Of a DNA stretch of 43,625 nucleotides, positions 27,273-37,274 are shown piece by piece (the stretch's first letter is position 1; each line of letters opens with the position of its first letter). The stretch is taken from NCBI GenBank assembly GCA_016218445.1, contig JACREC010000129.1, forward strand, positions 1 to 43,625, read 5' to 3'. Below the pieces are notes generated by a model that was given only the letters and a program-made list of their open reading frames with translations, was not told the DNA's origin and searched no databases. A program made the position numbers and the translations under genes. This DNA comes from Nitrosomonadales bacterium. GTDB taxonomy: Bacteria > Pseudomonadota > Gammaproteobacteria > Burkholderiales > Gallionellaceae.

Positions 27273-28985
27273 ATGAATATGGAACTGACGGGTGCGGAAA
27301 TAGCCATCAGGTGTTTGCAGGAGGAGGGGGTCGAGTACGTATTCGGCTACCCGGGCGGGGCTGTGCTGTTCATTTATGACGCGCTGTTCAATCAGGATAA
27401 GATCAAACACATTTTAGTCCGCCACGAGCAGGCCGCAGTGCACGCAGCCGATGGTTACGCGCGCTCTACCGACCGGGTGGGCGTCGCGCTGGTCACCTCG
27501 GGTCCGGGGGTGACCAATGCGGTCACCGGTATAGCGACTGCCTACATGGATTCCATCCCGCTGGTGATCATCAGCGGCCAGGTGCCGACGCGCGCTATCG
27601 GTGAGGATGCCTTCCAGGAGGTGGATGCTGTTGGCATTACGCGGCCATGCGTGAAGCACAATTTCCTGGTCAAGGATGTCAAGGAAATCGCGAATACCAT
27701 CAAGAAGGCTTTTTATCTTGCCAGGAGCGGACGCCCCGGCCCCGTGCTGGTGGATATTCCCAAGGACGTTTCGAACCAGAAAACGGAATTTCATTACCCG
27801 GCTACGGTGAGCGTCCGCTCCTACCACCCGGCGCAGCATGGTGAAGTGGGGCTAGTCAAGCAAGCCGCGCAGTTGTTGCTGGGAGCCAGGCGGCCCATGG
27901 TTTACGCCGGTGGCGGAGTGGTGTTGTCCGATGCCTCCAAGCAATTGACTGAGCTGGTGCGCCTGCTGGGTTTCCCCTGCACCAACACCCTGATGGGTTT
28001 GGGTGGTTATCCGGCAACGGACAAACAGTCTCTCGGCATGCCGGGCATGCACGGCACGCTGGAAGCCAATATGGCGATGCAGCATTGCGATGTGCTGCTG
28101 GCCGTGGGCGCGCGCTTCGACGACCGCGTGATCGGCAACGTGGAGCACTTCAACCGGGAAAAACGCAACATCATCCACATCGACATTGATCCTTCCTCCA
28201 TTTCCAAGCGCGTCAAGGTGGATGTGCCCATTGTCGGTGACGTGGCGCATGTGCTGGGGGATCTGCTGGCGGTGTTGCATGGCAGCAAGCAAAAACCCGA
28301 GCCGCAGGCACTTGCGGCGTGGTGGGCGCAGATCGAGGAATGGCGCGGCAAGCGTTGCCTGGGCTATAAAAATTCGGATGAAATCATCAAGCCGCAATTC
28401 GTGATCGAAAAATTGTATGAGGTCACCCGTGGCGATGCCTTCATCACCTCCGATGTCGGGCAGCACCAGATGTGGACGGCGCAATATTACAAATTCGACC
28501 AGCCGCGCCGCTGGATCAATTCCGGCGGCTTGGGCACCATGGGCTTCGGCATGCCTGCCGCGATGGGCGTGCAGATGGCCCATCCCGATGCGACCGTCGC
28601 CTGCGTGACCGGCGAGGGCAGCATCCAGATGAACATCCAGGAATTGTCCACCTGCAAGCAGTTCCGGTTGCCGCTCAAGATCGTGTTGTTGAACAACCGT
28701 TATCTGGGCATGGTGCGGCAGTGGCAGGAATTTTTCCACGGCAACCGCTATTCCGAATCTTACATGGAGGCGCTGCCCGATTTCGTGAAGCTGGCGGAAG
28801 CCTACGGCCACGTAGGCATGCGCATCGACAAGCCTTCGGATGTGGAACCGGCTCTGAAGGAAGCGTTTGCGCGCAAGCATGACCTGGTGTTCATGGATTT
28901 CAGGACCGACCAGACGGAAAACGTGTTCCCCATGGTACCCGGCGGCAAGGGCTTGTCCGAAGTGATACTGGCGGAGGAGCTATAA
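27273..28985 (+). CDS. ilvB: Acetolactate synthase large subunit
   Basis: MNMELTGAEIAIRCLQEEGVEYVFGYPGGAVLFIYDAL; TPP-binding region GEGSIQMNIQELSTC. Confidence 0.95.
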   Translation: MNMELTGAEIAIRCLQEEGVEYVFGYPGGAVLFIYDALFNQDKIKHILVRHEQAAVHAADGYARSTDRVGVALVTSGPGVTNAVTGIATAYMDSIPLVIISGQVPTRAIGEDAFQEVDAVGITRPCVKHNFLVKDVKEIANTIKKAFYLARSGRPGPVLVDIPKDVSNQKTEFHYPATVSVRSYHPAQHGEVGLVKQAAQLLLGARRPMVYAGGGVVLSDASKQLTELVRLLGFPCTNTLMGLGGYPATDKQSLGMPGMHGTLEANMAMQHCDVLLAVGARFDDRVIGNVEHFNREKRNIIHIDIDPSSISKRVKVDVPIVGDVAHVLGDLLAVLHGSKQKPEPQALAAWWAQIEEWRGKRCLGYKNSDEIIKPQFVIEKLYEVTRGDAFITSDVGQHQMWTAQYYKFDQPRRWINSGGLGTMGFGMPAAMGVQMAHPDATVACVTGEGSIQMNIQELSTCKQFRLPLKIVLLNNRYLGMVRQWQEFFHGNRYSESYMEALPDFVKLAEAYGHVGMRIDKPSDVEPALKEAFARKHDLVFMDFRTDQTENVFPMVPGGKGLSEVILAEEL

Positions 28986-29477
28986 ATGCGGCACATCATC
29001 TCCCTGCTGATGGAAAACGAGGCGGGTGCGCTGTCGCGTGTCGCCGGGCTATTCTCGGCGCGCGGTTACAACATCGAATCGCTCTCCGTGGCACCCACCG
29101 AAGATGCCACCCTGTCGCGCATGACCATTGTGACCAGCGGTTCGGACGACGTGATCGAACAGATTATCAAGCAGCTCAACAAGCTGATTGAGGTAGTCAC
29201 GGTGATGGATTTGAGCGAAGGAGAGCATATCGAGCGCGAATTGATGCTGGTCAAAGTGCGTGCGGTGGGCGAGATGCGCGAGGAAATGGCGCGCATAGCC
29301 GGCATCTTCCACGGGCGCATCATAGACGTCTCCGACAAGACTTACACCATCGAGCTGACCGACACCGTCTCCGGCCTGGACAGTTTCCTGCAAGCCATAG
29401 ACCGCAGCCTGATCCTGGAAACCGTGCGCACCGGCGCATCCGGCATCGGGCGTGGCGACAGGGTTTTGAAGCTTTGA
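28986..29477 (+). CDS. ilvH: Acetolactate synthase small subunit
   Basis: MRHIISLLMENEAGALSRVAGLFSARGYNIESLSVAPTED ACT domain. Confidence 0.96.
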   Translation: MRHIISLLMENEAGALSRVAGLFSARGYNIESLSVAPTEDATLSRMTIVTSGSDDVIEQIIKQLNKLIEVVTVMDLSEGEHIERELMLVKVRAVGEMREEMARIAGIFHGRIIDVSDKTYTIELTDTVSGLDSFLQAIDRSLILETVRTGASGIGRGDRVLKL

Positions 29478-29480
29478 ATG

Positions 29481-30615
<1,135 letters not shown>

Positions 30616-30726
30616 CCGTAAGTTGGAAGACGTAAGTTGTTAGTTAAGGCCAGCTTCGACTAGCAACTTATGTCTTCAGTTGTAACTTATGTATCCAACT
30701 CCCTACTTACGTCTTCCGACTACCAA
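30616..30726 (+). repeat. Heptad-stuttered inverted repeat H4 between ilvC and psd
   Basis: CCGTAAG TTGGAAG ACGTAAG TTGTTAG ... CTAGCAA CTTATGT CTTCAGT ... CTTACGT CTTCCGA CTACCAA. Confidence 0.82.
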
Positions 30727-30734
30727 CTGCATTT

Positions 30735-31370
30735 ATGAACTATCCCCACCCCATCATCGCCCGCGAGGGCTGGCCATTCCTGGCGATTGCGCTGGCGCTG
30801 GCCGCCGCTGTCACCGTCTGGTGTGCCACATGGTCCATTCCATTGTGGATCATCGCGCTATTCGTGCTGCAATTTTTCCGCGATCCGGCGCGCGCGATTC
30901 CGCAAGACGCGGGCGCGGTGCTGTCTCCGGCGGATGGCCGCATCGTGGCGGTGGAGCGTGTCAATGATCCTTACGTGCAGCGCGATGCCATCAAGGTCAG
31001 CGTGTTCATGAACGTGTTCAACGTGCATTCCAACCGCAGCCCGGTGGACGGCACGGTGCAGCGCGTGCAGTATTTTCCGGGCAAATTCGTGAATGCCGAT
31101 CTGGACAAGGCCTCACTGGAGAACGAGCGCAATGCCGTATGGCTCAGGACGACAGATGGGCAGGATATCACCAGCGTGCAGGTGGCCGGTCTGATTGCGC
31201 GGCGCATCCTGTGCTACGTGAAAGCGGGTGACGTCCTTGCACGCGGACAACGTTATGGTTTCATCCGTTTCGGTTCGCGCGTGGATGTGTACCTGCCGCT
31301 GACGGCTTCCGTCAAGGTTGCCATTGGTGATAAAGTGTCTGCCACGACCACCATTCTGGCGCAGCTTTGA
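30735..31370 (+). CDS. psd: Phosphatidylserine decarboxylase proenzyme
   Basis: [13 protein letters not shown]-like N-terminus, [30 protein letters not shown] cleavage motif. Confidence 0.95.
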   Translation: MNYPHPIIAREGWPFLAIALALAAAVTVWCATWSIPLWIIALFVLQFFRDPARAIPQDAGAVLSPADGRIVAVERVNDPYVQRDAIKVSVFMNVFNVHSNRSPVDGTVQRVQYFPGKFVNADLDKASLENERNAVWLRTTDGQDITSVQVAGLIARRILCYVKAGDVLARGQRYGFIRFGSRVDVYLPLTASVKVAIGDKVSATTTILAQL

Positions 31371-31372
31371 TT

Positions 31373-32137
31373 ATGCCCGAACTGAACAACCGTAAGCCCC
31401 TGGACCTGCGTAGGCGCGGCATTTACCTGCTGCCCAACCTGTTCACCCCGGCGGCATTGTTTGCCGGGTTTTATGCCATCGTGCAGGCGATGAACGGCAA
31501 GTTCGAACATGCGGCAGTGGCGATTTTCATCGCCATGATCATGGACGGTCTGGATGGCCGTGTGGCGCGCCTGACCCATACCCAGAGCGAATTCGGCGCG
31601 CAGTATGACAGCCTGTCCGACATGGTGTCATTCGGCGTTGCCCCCGCGCTGATTGCTTACGAATGGTCATTGAAGGGGCTGGGCAAGTGGGGCTGGTTTG
31701 CGGCCTTCATCTATTGCGCGGGCACCGCCTTGCGCCTGGCGCGCTTCAACACCAACATAGACGTGGTTGACAAGTACAGCTTCCAGGGGCTGCCCAGCCC
31801 TGCCGCCGCCGCGCTGGTGGCGAGTTTCATCTGGGTGATGCTGGACAACCATTTCACCGGGCACGAATTGCGCTGGTACGTCTGCGCATTGACCGTCTTC
31901 GCCGGCATCACCATGGTGAGCAACCTGAAGTATTACAGTTTCAAGGCGGTCAACATGCGTAAGAGCGTGCCGTTCATCGTAGTCTTCCTGTTCGCGTTGT
32001 TTTTCATTTTTGTGTCGGTTGACCCGCCCAGCATCCTGTTCCTGCTGTTTTTCGGCTATAGCCTGTCAGGCTATGTGATGCATATATGGTCGCTGCGCAA
32101 AAAGAATAATGGCGCTTCGCCCGGTGTTGCGCCCTGA
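31373..32137 (+). CDS. pssA: CDP-diacylglycerol-serine O-phosphatidyltransferase
   Basis: CDP-alcohol motif DGLDGRVARLTHTQSEFGAQYDSLSDMVSFGVAPA. Confidence 0.95.
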   Translation: MPELNNRKPLDLRRRGIYLLPNLFTPAALFAGFYAIVQAMNGKFEHAAVAIFIAMIMDGLDGRVARLTHTQSEFGAQYDSLSDMVSFGVAPALIAYEWSLKGLGKWGWFAAFIYCAGTALRLARFNTNIDVVDKYSFQGLPSPAAAALVASFIWVMLDNHFTGHELRWYVCALTVFAGITMVSNLKYYSFKAVNMRKSVPFIVVFLFALFFIFVSVDPPSILFLLFFGYSLSGYVMHIWSLRKKNNGASPGVAP

Positions 32138-32162
32138 AACAAAAGCCGTTATATTCCGTTCC

Positions 32163-32240
32163 ATGCACTTCTCTACACACATCGCACAACTTCATTCCAC
32201 GTTCAGCCTGCTGGCTGCACTGCTGCTGCAACAAAATTAG
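32163..32240 (+). CDS. Putative leucine-rich leader peptide upstream of leuA
   Basis: 25-aa ORF MHFSTHIAQLHSTFSLLAALLLQQN* with CTG CTG GCT GCA CTG CTG CTG; followed by hairpin at 32247-32270. Confidence 0.6.
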   Translation: MHFSTHIAQLHSTFSLLAALLLQQN

Positions 32241-32376
32241 GCACTTCACTATCGCCTGATAGGCGATGTGGAATTGACACCGCCTCGCGCGCTAATCCTG
32301 TTCTCCACAAGTTTGAAGCAAGCGTGGCAACCGCATTGGTTCCGCAGGTTAAACCTATTTTGCAACGGAGTTAAGC

Positions 32377-33912
32377 ATGAAAGACAAATTGATAATTTTT
32401 GACACCACCTTGCGCGATGGCGAACAAAGCCCCGGTGCGTCCATGACCAAGGAAGAGAAAATCCGCATTGCGCGGCAACTGGAAAAGCTCGGCGTGGATG
32501 TCATCGAGGCGGGGTTTGCCGCCGCCAGTCCGGGCGATGCCGACGCAATACAAAGCGTCGCGAGGGTCATCGAGCATTCCACGGTTTGCTCACTGGCGCG
32601 CGCCAACGAGCGCGACGTGCGCGCTGCGGGCGAGGCGATCAAGCCGGCCAAATCCGGCCGTATCCACACCTTTATCGCCACTTCACCCATCCACATGGAA
32701 AAGAAGTTGCGCATGACGCCGGACCAGGTGGTGGATGCGGCGGTGAAGGCGGTGAAGCTCGCGCTGGAATATACCGATGACGTGGAGTTTTCCGCCGAGG
32801 ACGCGGTGCGCTCGGAAATGGATTTTCTGGTGCGCGTCTTCGACGCGGTGATCCGGGCCGGCGCCAGGACACTCAACGTGCCGGACACCGTCGGTTACAG
32901 CATCCCGGCCTTGTGGGGCGAGCGCATCCGGCAGCTGATCGAGCGTGTGCCGAACAGTAACCGGGTGGTGTGGTCCACCCATTGCCACAACGACCTCGGC
33001 ATGGCCGTGGCCAATTCGCTCGCCGCCGTGATGAACGGCGCGCGCCAGGTGGAATGCACCATCAACGGCCTCGGCGAGCGTGCCGGCAACGCCAGCCTGG
33101 AAGAAATCGTGATGGCGGTGAAGACGCGCCGCGACGTGTTCACCTGCGACTCGCGCATAGACACCGCGCAGATCGTGCCGACCTCCAAGCTGGTGTCGAG
33201 CATCACCGGTTACCCGGTGCAGCCGAACAAGGCCATCGTCGGCGCGAACGCGTTCGCGCATGAATCCGGCATCCATCAGGATGGCGTGCTCAAGCACCGC
33301 GAGACCTATGAAATCATGCGCGCCGAGGACGTGGGCTGGAGCACGAATAAATTGACGCTGGGCAAGCTCTCCGGCCGCAATGCTTTCCGCACGCGCTTGC
33401 AGGAACTCGGCATCGTGCTGGAAAGCGAGGAAGCGTTGAATGCGGCCTTTGCGCGCTTCAAGGACCTGGCAGACCGCAAGTCGGAAATATTCGATGAGGA
33501 TTTGCAGGCGCTGGTCAACGAGGAAACCGTGGCGCATGTCAGCGAGCATTACCGCCTGGTGTCCATGCGCGCCCATTCCGAAACCGGCATCTTGCCCGAG
33601 GCACGGGTGGTGTTGAGTGTGGGCGGGCAGGAGCGCAAAGCCGAGATGCAGGGTGGCGGCCCGGTGGATGCCACGTTCAAGGCCATTGAACAGATCGTGC
33701 AGAGCGGCACCGAGCTGCTGTTGTATTCGGTGAACAACATCACCAGCGGCACCGATGCGCAGGGCGAAGTGACGGTGCGCCTGGCCAAGGGCGGGCGCAT
33801 CGTGAACGGGCAGGGCGCGGATACCGACATCGTGGTGGCTTCCGCCAAGGCGTATCTCAACGCGCTGAACAAGCTGCACGGCAAATTGGAGCGCGCCCAC
33901 CCGCAGTTGTGA
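32377..33912 (+). CDS. leuA: 2-isopropylmalate synthase
   Basis: [63 protein letters not shown]. Confidence 0.97.
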   Translation: MKDKLIIFDTTLRDGEQSPGASMTKEEKIRIARQLEKLGVDVIEAGFAAASPGDADAIQSVARVIEHSTVCSLARANERDVRAAGEAIKPAKSGRIHTFIATSPIHMEKKLRMTPDQVVDAAVKAVKLALEYTDDVEFSAEDAVRSEMDFLVRVFDAVIRAGARTLNVPDTVGYSIPALWGERIRQLIERVPNSNRVVWSTHCHNDLGMAVANSLAAVMNGARQVECTINGLGERAGNASLEEIVMAVKTRRDVFTCDSRIDTAQIVPTSKLVSSITGYPVQPNKAIVGANAFAHESGIHQDGVLKHRETYEIMRAEDVGWSTNKLTLGKLSGRNAFRTRLQELGIVLESEEALNAAFARFKDLADRKSEIFDEDLQALVNEETVAHVSEHYRLVSMRAHSETGILPEARVVLSVGGQERKAEMQGGGPVDATFKAIEQIVQSGTELLLYSVNNITSGTDAQGEVTVRLAKGGRIVNGQGADTDIVVASAKAYLNALNKLHGKLERAHPQL

Positions 33913-33942
33913 ACTTTTCGGTAGATAGCCCGTCAGAGTACG

Positions 33943-33968
33943 CGGCGCACGTTTTGTGCGCCGTTTTT
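33943..33968 (+). terminator. Rho-independent terminator after leuA
   Basis: CGGCGCAC-GTTTT-GTGCGCCG followed by TTTTT. Confidence 0.88.
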
Positions 33969-34009
33969 ATGAATTTCCGCCATTTTTGTAAATTTCACTG
34001 GAGATTATC

Positions 34010-35080
34010 TTGAAGAAAATTTTGTTGAGTTCCGCGTTTCTACTGGCTTCACTGGCTGCCAATGCAAGCTGGGCCGAGTGCTGGATCATTCCGAAGTCGC
34101 AATGCCCGCATGCTGAGCTATCAGGTAGAAATCTGGTTGGCGCTGATATGCATGGAGCATATATGTTTGAGGGCGATCTGACCAAGGCCGACTTTTCCAA
34201 GGCTAATCTCAAGGAGGCGAATATTTATCACGGCAAGCTGATGGGCGGCAATTTTACCGAAGCGGACATGACCGACATCACGCTGTATAACGCCGACCTG
34301 ACCGGCGCCAACCTGACCGGAGCGAATATGACGCGCGCCAAACTCAAGGGCGCAAATCTCAGCGAGGTTAATTTGACCGACACTAATTTTACCGATGCAG
34401 AGATTGACGGTGCAAAGTTCAACAAGGCTGTTTTTTGCCGTACCACAATGCCGAATGGCATCGTGAATAGCGGCGCGAACTGTCCCGCCAAGAAAACTGA
34501 AAAAACTGCCAGAGCCGAGCAGGCAGAAGTCGTGGAGAATGCCATCAATGGCTGCGTGATCCAGCCGCGCACGGTATGCATGAATGCTGCGCTGGCCGAG
34601 GCCAATCTGGGTTCTGCCAATCTTTCCGGCGCACAGCTATACATGGGCAATCTCGCGCAAGCCAACCTGTTCAAGGCCAACCTCGGCAAGGCTAATTTGA
34701 CCGAGGCCAATCTGACCCATGCCAATCTGACCCGTGCCAACCTGTCGCAAACCAACCTGACCGAGGCCAACCTGAACAAGGCGACGTTGCGCGGCGCGCA
34801 ACTGGAGCGCGCCAATCTGACCGGCGCGATTCTGCTGAATGCCGACCTGACCGATGCCGACCTGACCGGCGCCAATATTGCCGAAACCACGCTGACTGGA
34901 GCGACTTTATGCAATACGGTCATGCCCAACGGCACGGTGAACAACAGCAGTTGCATGCCTGAAAAAAAACCAGAAGCGATTACTGAACCGGTGAAGATCG
35001 AACCCGTGAAAATCGAGCCGACCGTACCGGAAATCAAGCCGGCTCAGCCAGCGGCAAAAGTAAAGACCAAGAGCAGGTAA
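34010..35080 (+). CDS. Secreted pentapeptide-repeat protein with two repeat modules
   Basis: TTG start, signal peptide, tandem A(N/D)LxxA repeats; both modules end in xCxTxMPNGxVNxxxxC. Confidence 0.9.
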   Translation: MKKILLSSAFLLASLAANASWAECWIIPKSQCPHAELSGRNLVGADMHGAYMFEGDLTKADFSKANLKEANIYHGKLMGGNFTEADMTDITLYNADLTGANLTGANMTRAKLKGANLSEVNLTDTNFTDAEIDGAKFNKAVFCRTTMPNGIVNSGANCPAKKTEKTARAEQAEVVENAINGCVIQPRTVCMNAALAEANLGSANLSGAQLYMGNLAQANLFKANLGKANLTEANLTHANLTRANLSQTNLTEANLNKATLRGAQLERANLTGAILLNADLTDADLTGANIAETTLTGATLCNTVMPNGTVNNSSCMPEKKPEAITEPVKIEPVKIEPTVPEIKPAQPAAKVKTKSR

Positions 35081-35101
35081 TCAGCCGGCAGGATAAAGGG
35101 C

Positions 35102-35132
35102 AAGGGCACGCAGCGCGTGCCCTTTATTTTTG
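35102..35132 (+). terminator. Rho-independent terminator after pentapeptide gene
   Basis: AAGGGCACGC-AGC-GCGTGCCCTT then TATTTTTGTT. Confidence 0.88.
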
Positions 35133-35204
35133 TTGCGGAAATAAATCGGCCAATGAAAGAAATGCCGGTAGCGGGTGTTATTTAAGCTGAGAGTTTCAAC
35201 GCGG

Positions 35205-35315
35205 TCAGCGCAAGCCGCCCGCTTGCTTGATGCCGCGTGCAATGAGTTCCGCCATTTGGCGCGTGGCGCAACGCTGGCTGTAGTACAGCACCAGAATTTC
35301 TTTGTCGGTTATCAT
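35205..35315 (-). pseudogene. Truncated wrbA-like NAD(P)H:quinone oxidoreductase relic
   Basis: Minus-strand 36-aa ORF MITDKEILVLYYSQRCATRQMAELIARGIKQAGGLR* matches a WrbA N-terminal flavodoxin motif; the rest of the gene is absent. Confidence 0.7.
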
Positions 35316-35399
35316 GTGCTGGTTATAAGGGCTTTCGCACAAATGCCGTGCCTGGCGATGCTTCATCGAAAGCGGTTCAAAATCTAAGGCGGGTTAATC

Positions 35400-36629
35400 A
35401 TGCAAGAGAATTGGCGGAACCTTCTGAATTTCATGCGCTTCATTGTGATGCGCTTCCACCAGGATCGCTGCATACAGATTGCGGCAAGCCTGACTTTTAC
35501 CACGCTGCTGTCGCTGGTGCCATTGATCACCATCGCACTGACGATGTTCTCGGCATTCCCGGTGTTCGAGGATTTTTCCAACCAGATCAAGGCTTACTTG
35601 GTTAACAACCTGATGCCGAATATGGCGGGGAAAGTTATTACGCAATATATGCAGCAGTTCACCGAGAGCGCGATGCGCCTGACGGCGGTTGGCATCGTGT
35701 TTCTTGCGGTGACGGCCATGCTGATGATGCTGACTATAGACCATGCATTCAACACCATCTGGAGGATATCCCGTCCGCGGCCATTGCTCAAACGGCTGAT
35801 TGTTTACTGGGCGGTACTCACTCTCACGCCGTTGCTCATCGGTGCGAGCCTGTCATTGACCTCATGGCTGGTTGGATTGTCGATGGGTTATGTCAAGCAG
35901 ATTCCGATATTCGGCGTGGGCGCGCTGAAAATATTGCCGGCGCTGTTTACCACATTGGCGTTCACCATGTTGTTCGAGCTGGTGCCGAATCGCTATGTGC
36001 CGCGCATGCACGCGCTAATCGGCGCGGTCGCGGCCGCAATCGTTTTCGAATCCATGAACCGCGTGTTCGGCTACTACATCAGCCATTTTCCAACTTACAA
36101 GCTGGTATATGGCGCGTTCGCCAGCGTGCCGGTTTTTCTGATGTGGATTTACCTGTCCTGGCTGACCATTCTGGTCGGCGCGGTGATCGCGGCATCATTG
36201 TCGCATTGGCGCGCTCCTGCAGCACAGCAGCTACCACCCGCCGCCCAATTGCTGGACGCGCTGCGCGTGTTACAAATCATGGTAAGTGGTTTGCAACAGG
36301 GCAGGGTGAGCACTTTCCCGGAATTGTCCAGGTCTTTGCATCTTGGCTATGACGTGCTGGAAAAAATTCTTGAAAAGCTGGCAAATGCCGATATGGTGCG
36401 CAAGGCAGAGGGGCAGGGCTGGCTGCTAATGCGCGATGCGCAACACGTGCAATTGGCTGAGCTGTACCGCCTGTTCGTGTTCGACCCGTCCATGCTGGCC
36501 GCGCAGGATGATGATGCGGAAATCCATGCGTGGCTCGGGCAAATTGAGCGGCGTGTGGCGGATGCGACGGCGGTTACGCTGCATGACCTGTTCACCGGGA
36601 CGGGCAGCCATGGCCCGAATGTTTCATGA
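35400..36629 (+). CDS. YihY/RNase BN-family inner membrane protein
   Basis: QIAASLTFTTLLSLVPLITIALTMFSAFPVF, LTPLLIGASL, YGAFASVPVFLMWIYLSWLTILVGAVIAASL. Confidence 0.93.
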   Translation: MQENWRNLLNFMRFIVMRFHQDRCIQIAASLTFTTLLSLVPLITIALTMFSAFPVFEDFSNQIKAYLVNNLMPNMAGKVITQYMQQFTESAMRLTAVGIVFLAVTAMLMMLTIDHAFNTIWRISRPRPLLKRLIVYWAVLTLTPLLIGASLSLTSWLVGLSMGYVKQIPIFGVGALKILPALFTTLAFTMLFELVPNRYVPRMHALIGAVAAAIVFESMNRVFGYYISHFPTYKLVYGAFASVPVFLMWIYLSWLTILVGAVIAASLSHWRAPAAQQLPPAAQLLDALRVLQIMVSGLQQGRVSTFPELSRSLHLGYDVLEKILEKLANADMVRKAEGQGWLLMRDAQHVQLAELYRLFVFDPSMLAAQDDDAEIHAWLGQIERRVADATAVTLHDLFTGTGSHGPNVS

Positions 36630-36762
36630 GTCGGCACGCGCCCTTGATGGTCTTGATGTCGCCTATAATGCATGCGTTGTATCCATAGCCACCGCTGTTG
36701 ATTGGGCGGGTATTGCCTGTCGCAATGGGTGGATTAAAAATGTTACTGTTGTTTGATGAAAA

Positions 36763-37152
36763 ATGATTCGCACTGGAAAACCCGGCGGCTGGACATTCGC
36801 CGCGCTGGTCACCGCCATCCTGGGCGGTGGCGGCCTTGCATACCTTGATCGAGCCGATTCGGCGCAGCCTCCGGCACTCGCCACACAGCATGAGCAGGCT
36901 GGTGTTGAAGCGGAGCCAATCACGCCCCTGCCCTTGGCAATGTCTCTCGATAACAGGAAGGTTGAGCTTGGCCGCCGCCTGTTTCACGATGCGGGACTGT
37001 CTGGTGACGGCTCGGCAAAGACCCTGGAAGACGCAGTGCGGGTAATGGCTCGCTATCAGCTTGGCGAGCAGATCAGCACGGACGAATTGAAAAAGATCAT
37101 CGCATTCCTGCATACCCCGACCGGGGAATATCAGGGGAAACCACTCGAATGA
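36763..37152 (+). pseudogene. Cytochrome c peroxidase-like remnant lacking the heme-binding core
   Basis: N-terminal EPITPLPLAMSLDNRKVELGRRLFHDAGLSGDGS joined to C-terminal AKTLEDAVRVMARYQLGEQIS...FLHTPTGEYQGKPLE; no CxxCH motif. Confidence 0.75.
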
Positions 37153-37185
37153 AGCCAGATAATCCATTAAAGGAGAAACGTTGTT

Positions 37186-37243
37186 GTAGGAGCGCAACTT
37201 GTTGCGCGATTGCACTGAATCGCCCGATAAATCGGGCTCCTAC
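37186..37243. repeat. REP-like multi-stem palindrome (GTAGGAGC family)
   Basis: GTAGGAGC...GCTCCTAC outer arms; GCGCAACTTGTTGCGC and GCCCGATAAATCGGGC internal hairpins. Confidence 0.85.
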
Positions 37244-37274
37244 GGGGCATGAATAATCTAATGGACAATTTGGG

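Noticed and set aside
27220-27276. Possible ilvB leader peptide MRLTFILRGSSLSLAKAV*
   Set aside because: Its ATG lies upstream of the best -10 box (27234-27239), so it would not be transcribed from that promoter; the codon run is not strongly Ile/Val/Leu biased.
27852-28880. 342-aa antisense ORF opposite ilvB
   Set aside because: Same reason; ilvB is strongly supported.
32683-33900. 405-aa antisense ORF opposite leuA
   Set aside because: leuA is unambiguous; the His/Arg-rich antisense composition is typical of shadow ORFs.
36664-36669. Perfect TATAAT box upstream of the ccp relic
   Set aside because: Nearest TTGATG is only 14 bp upstream, so no convincing sigma70 promoter.
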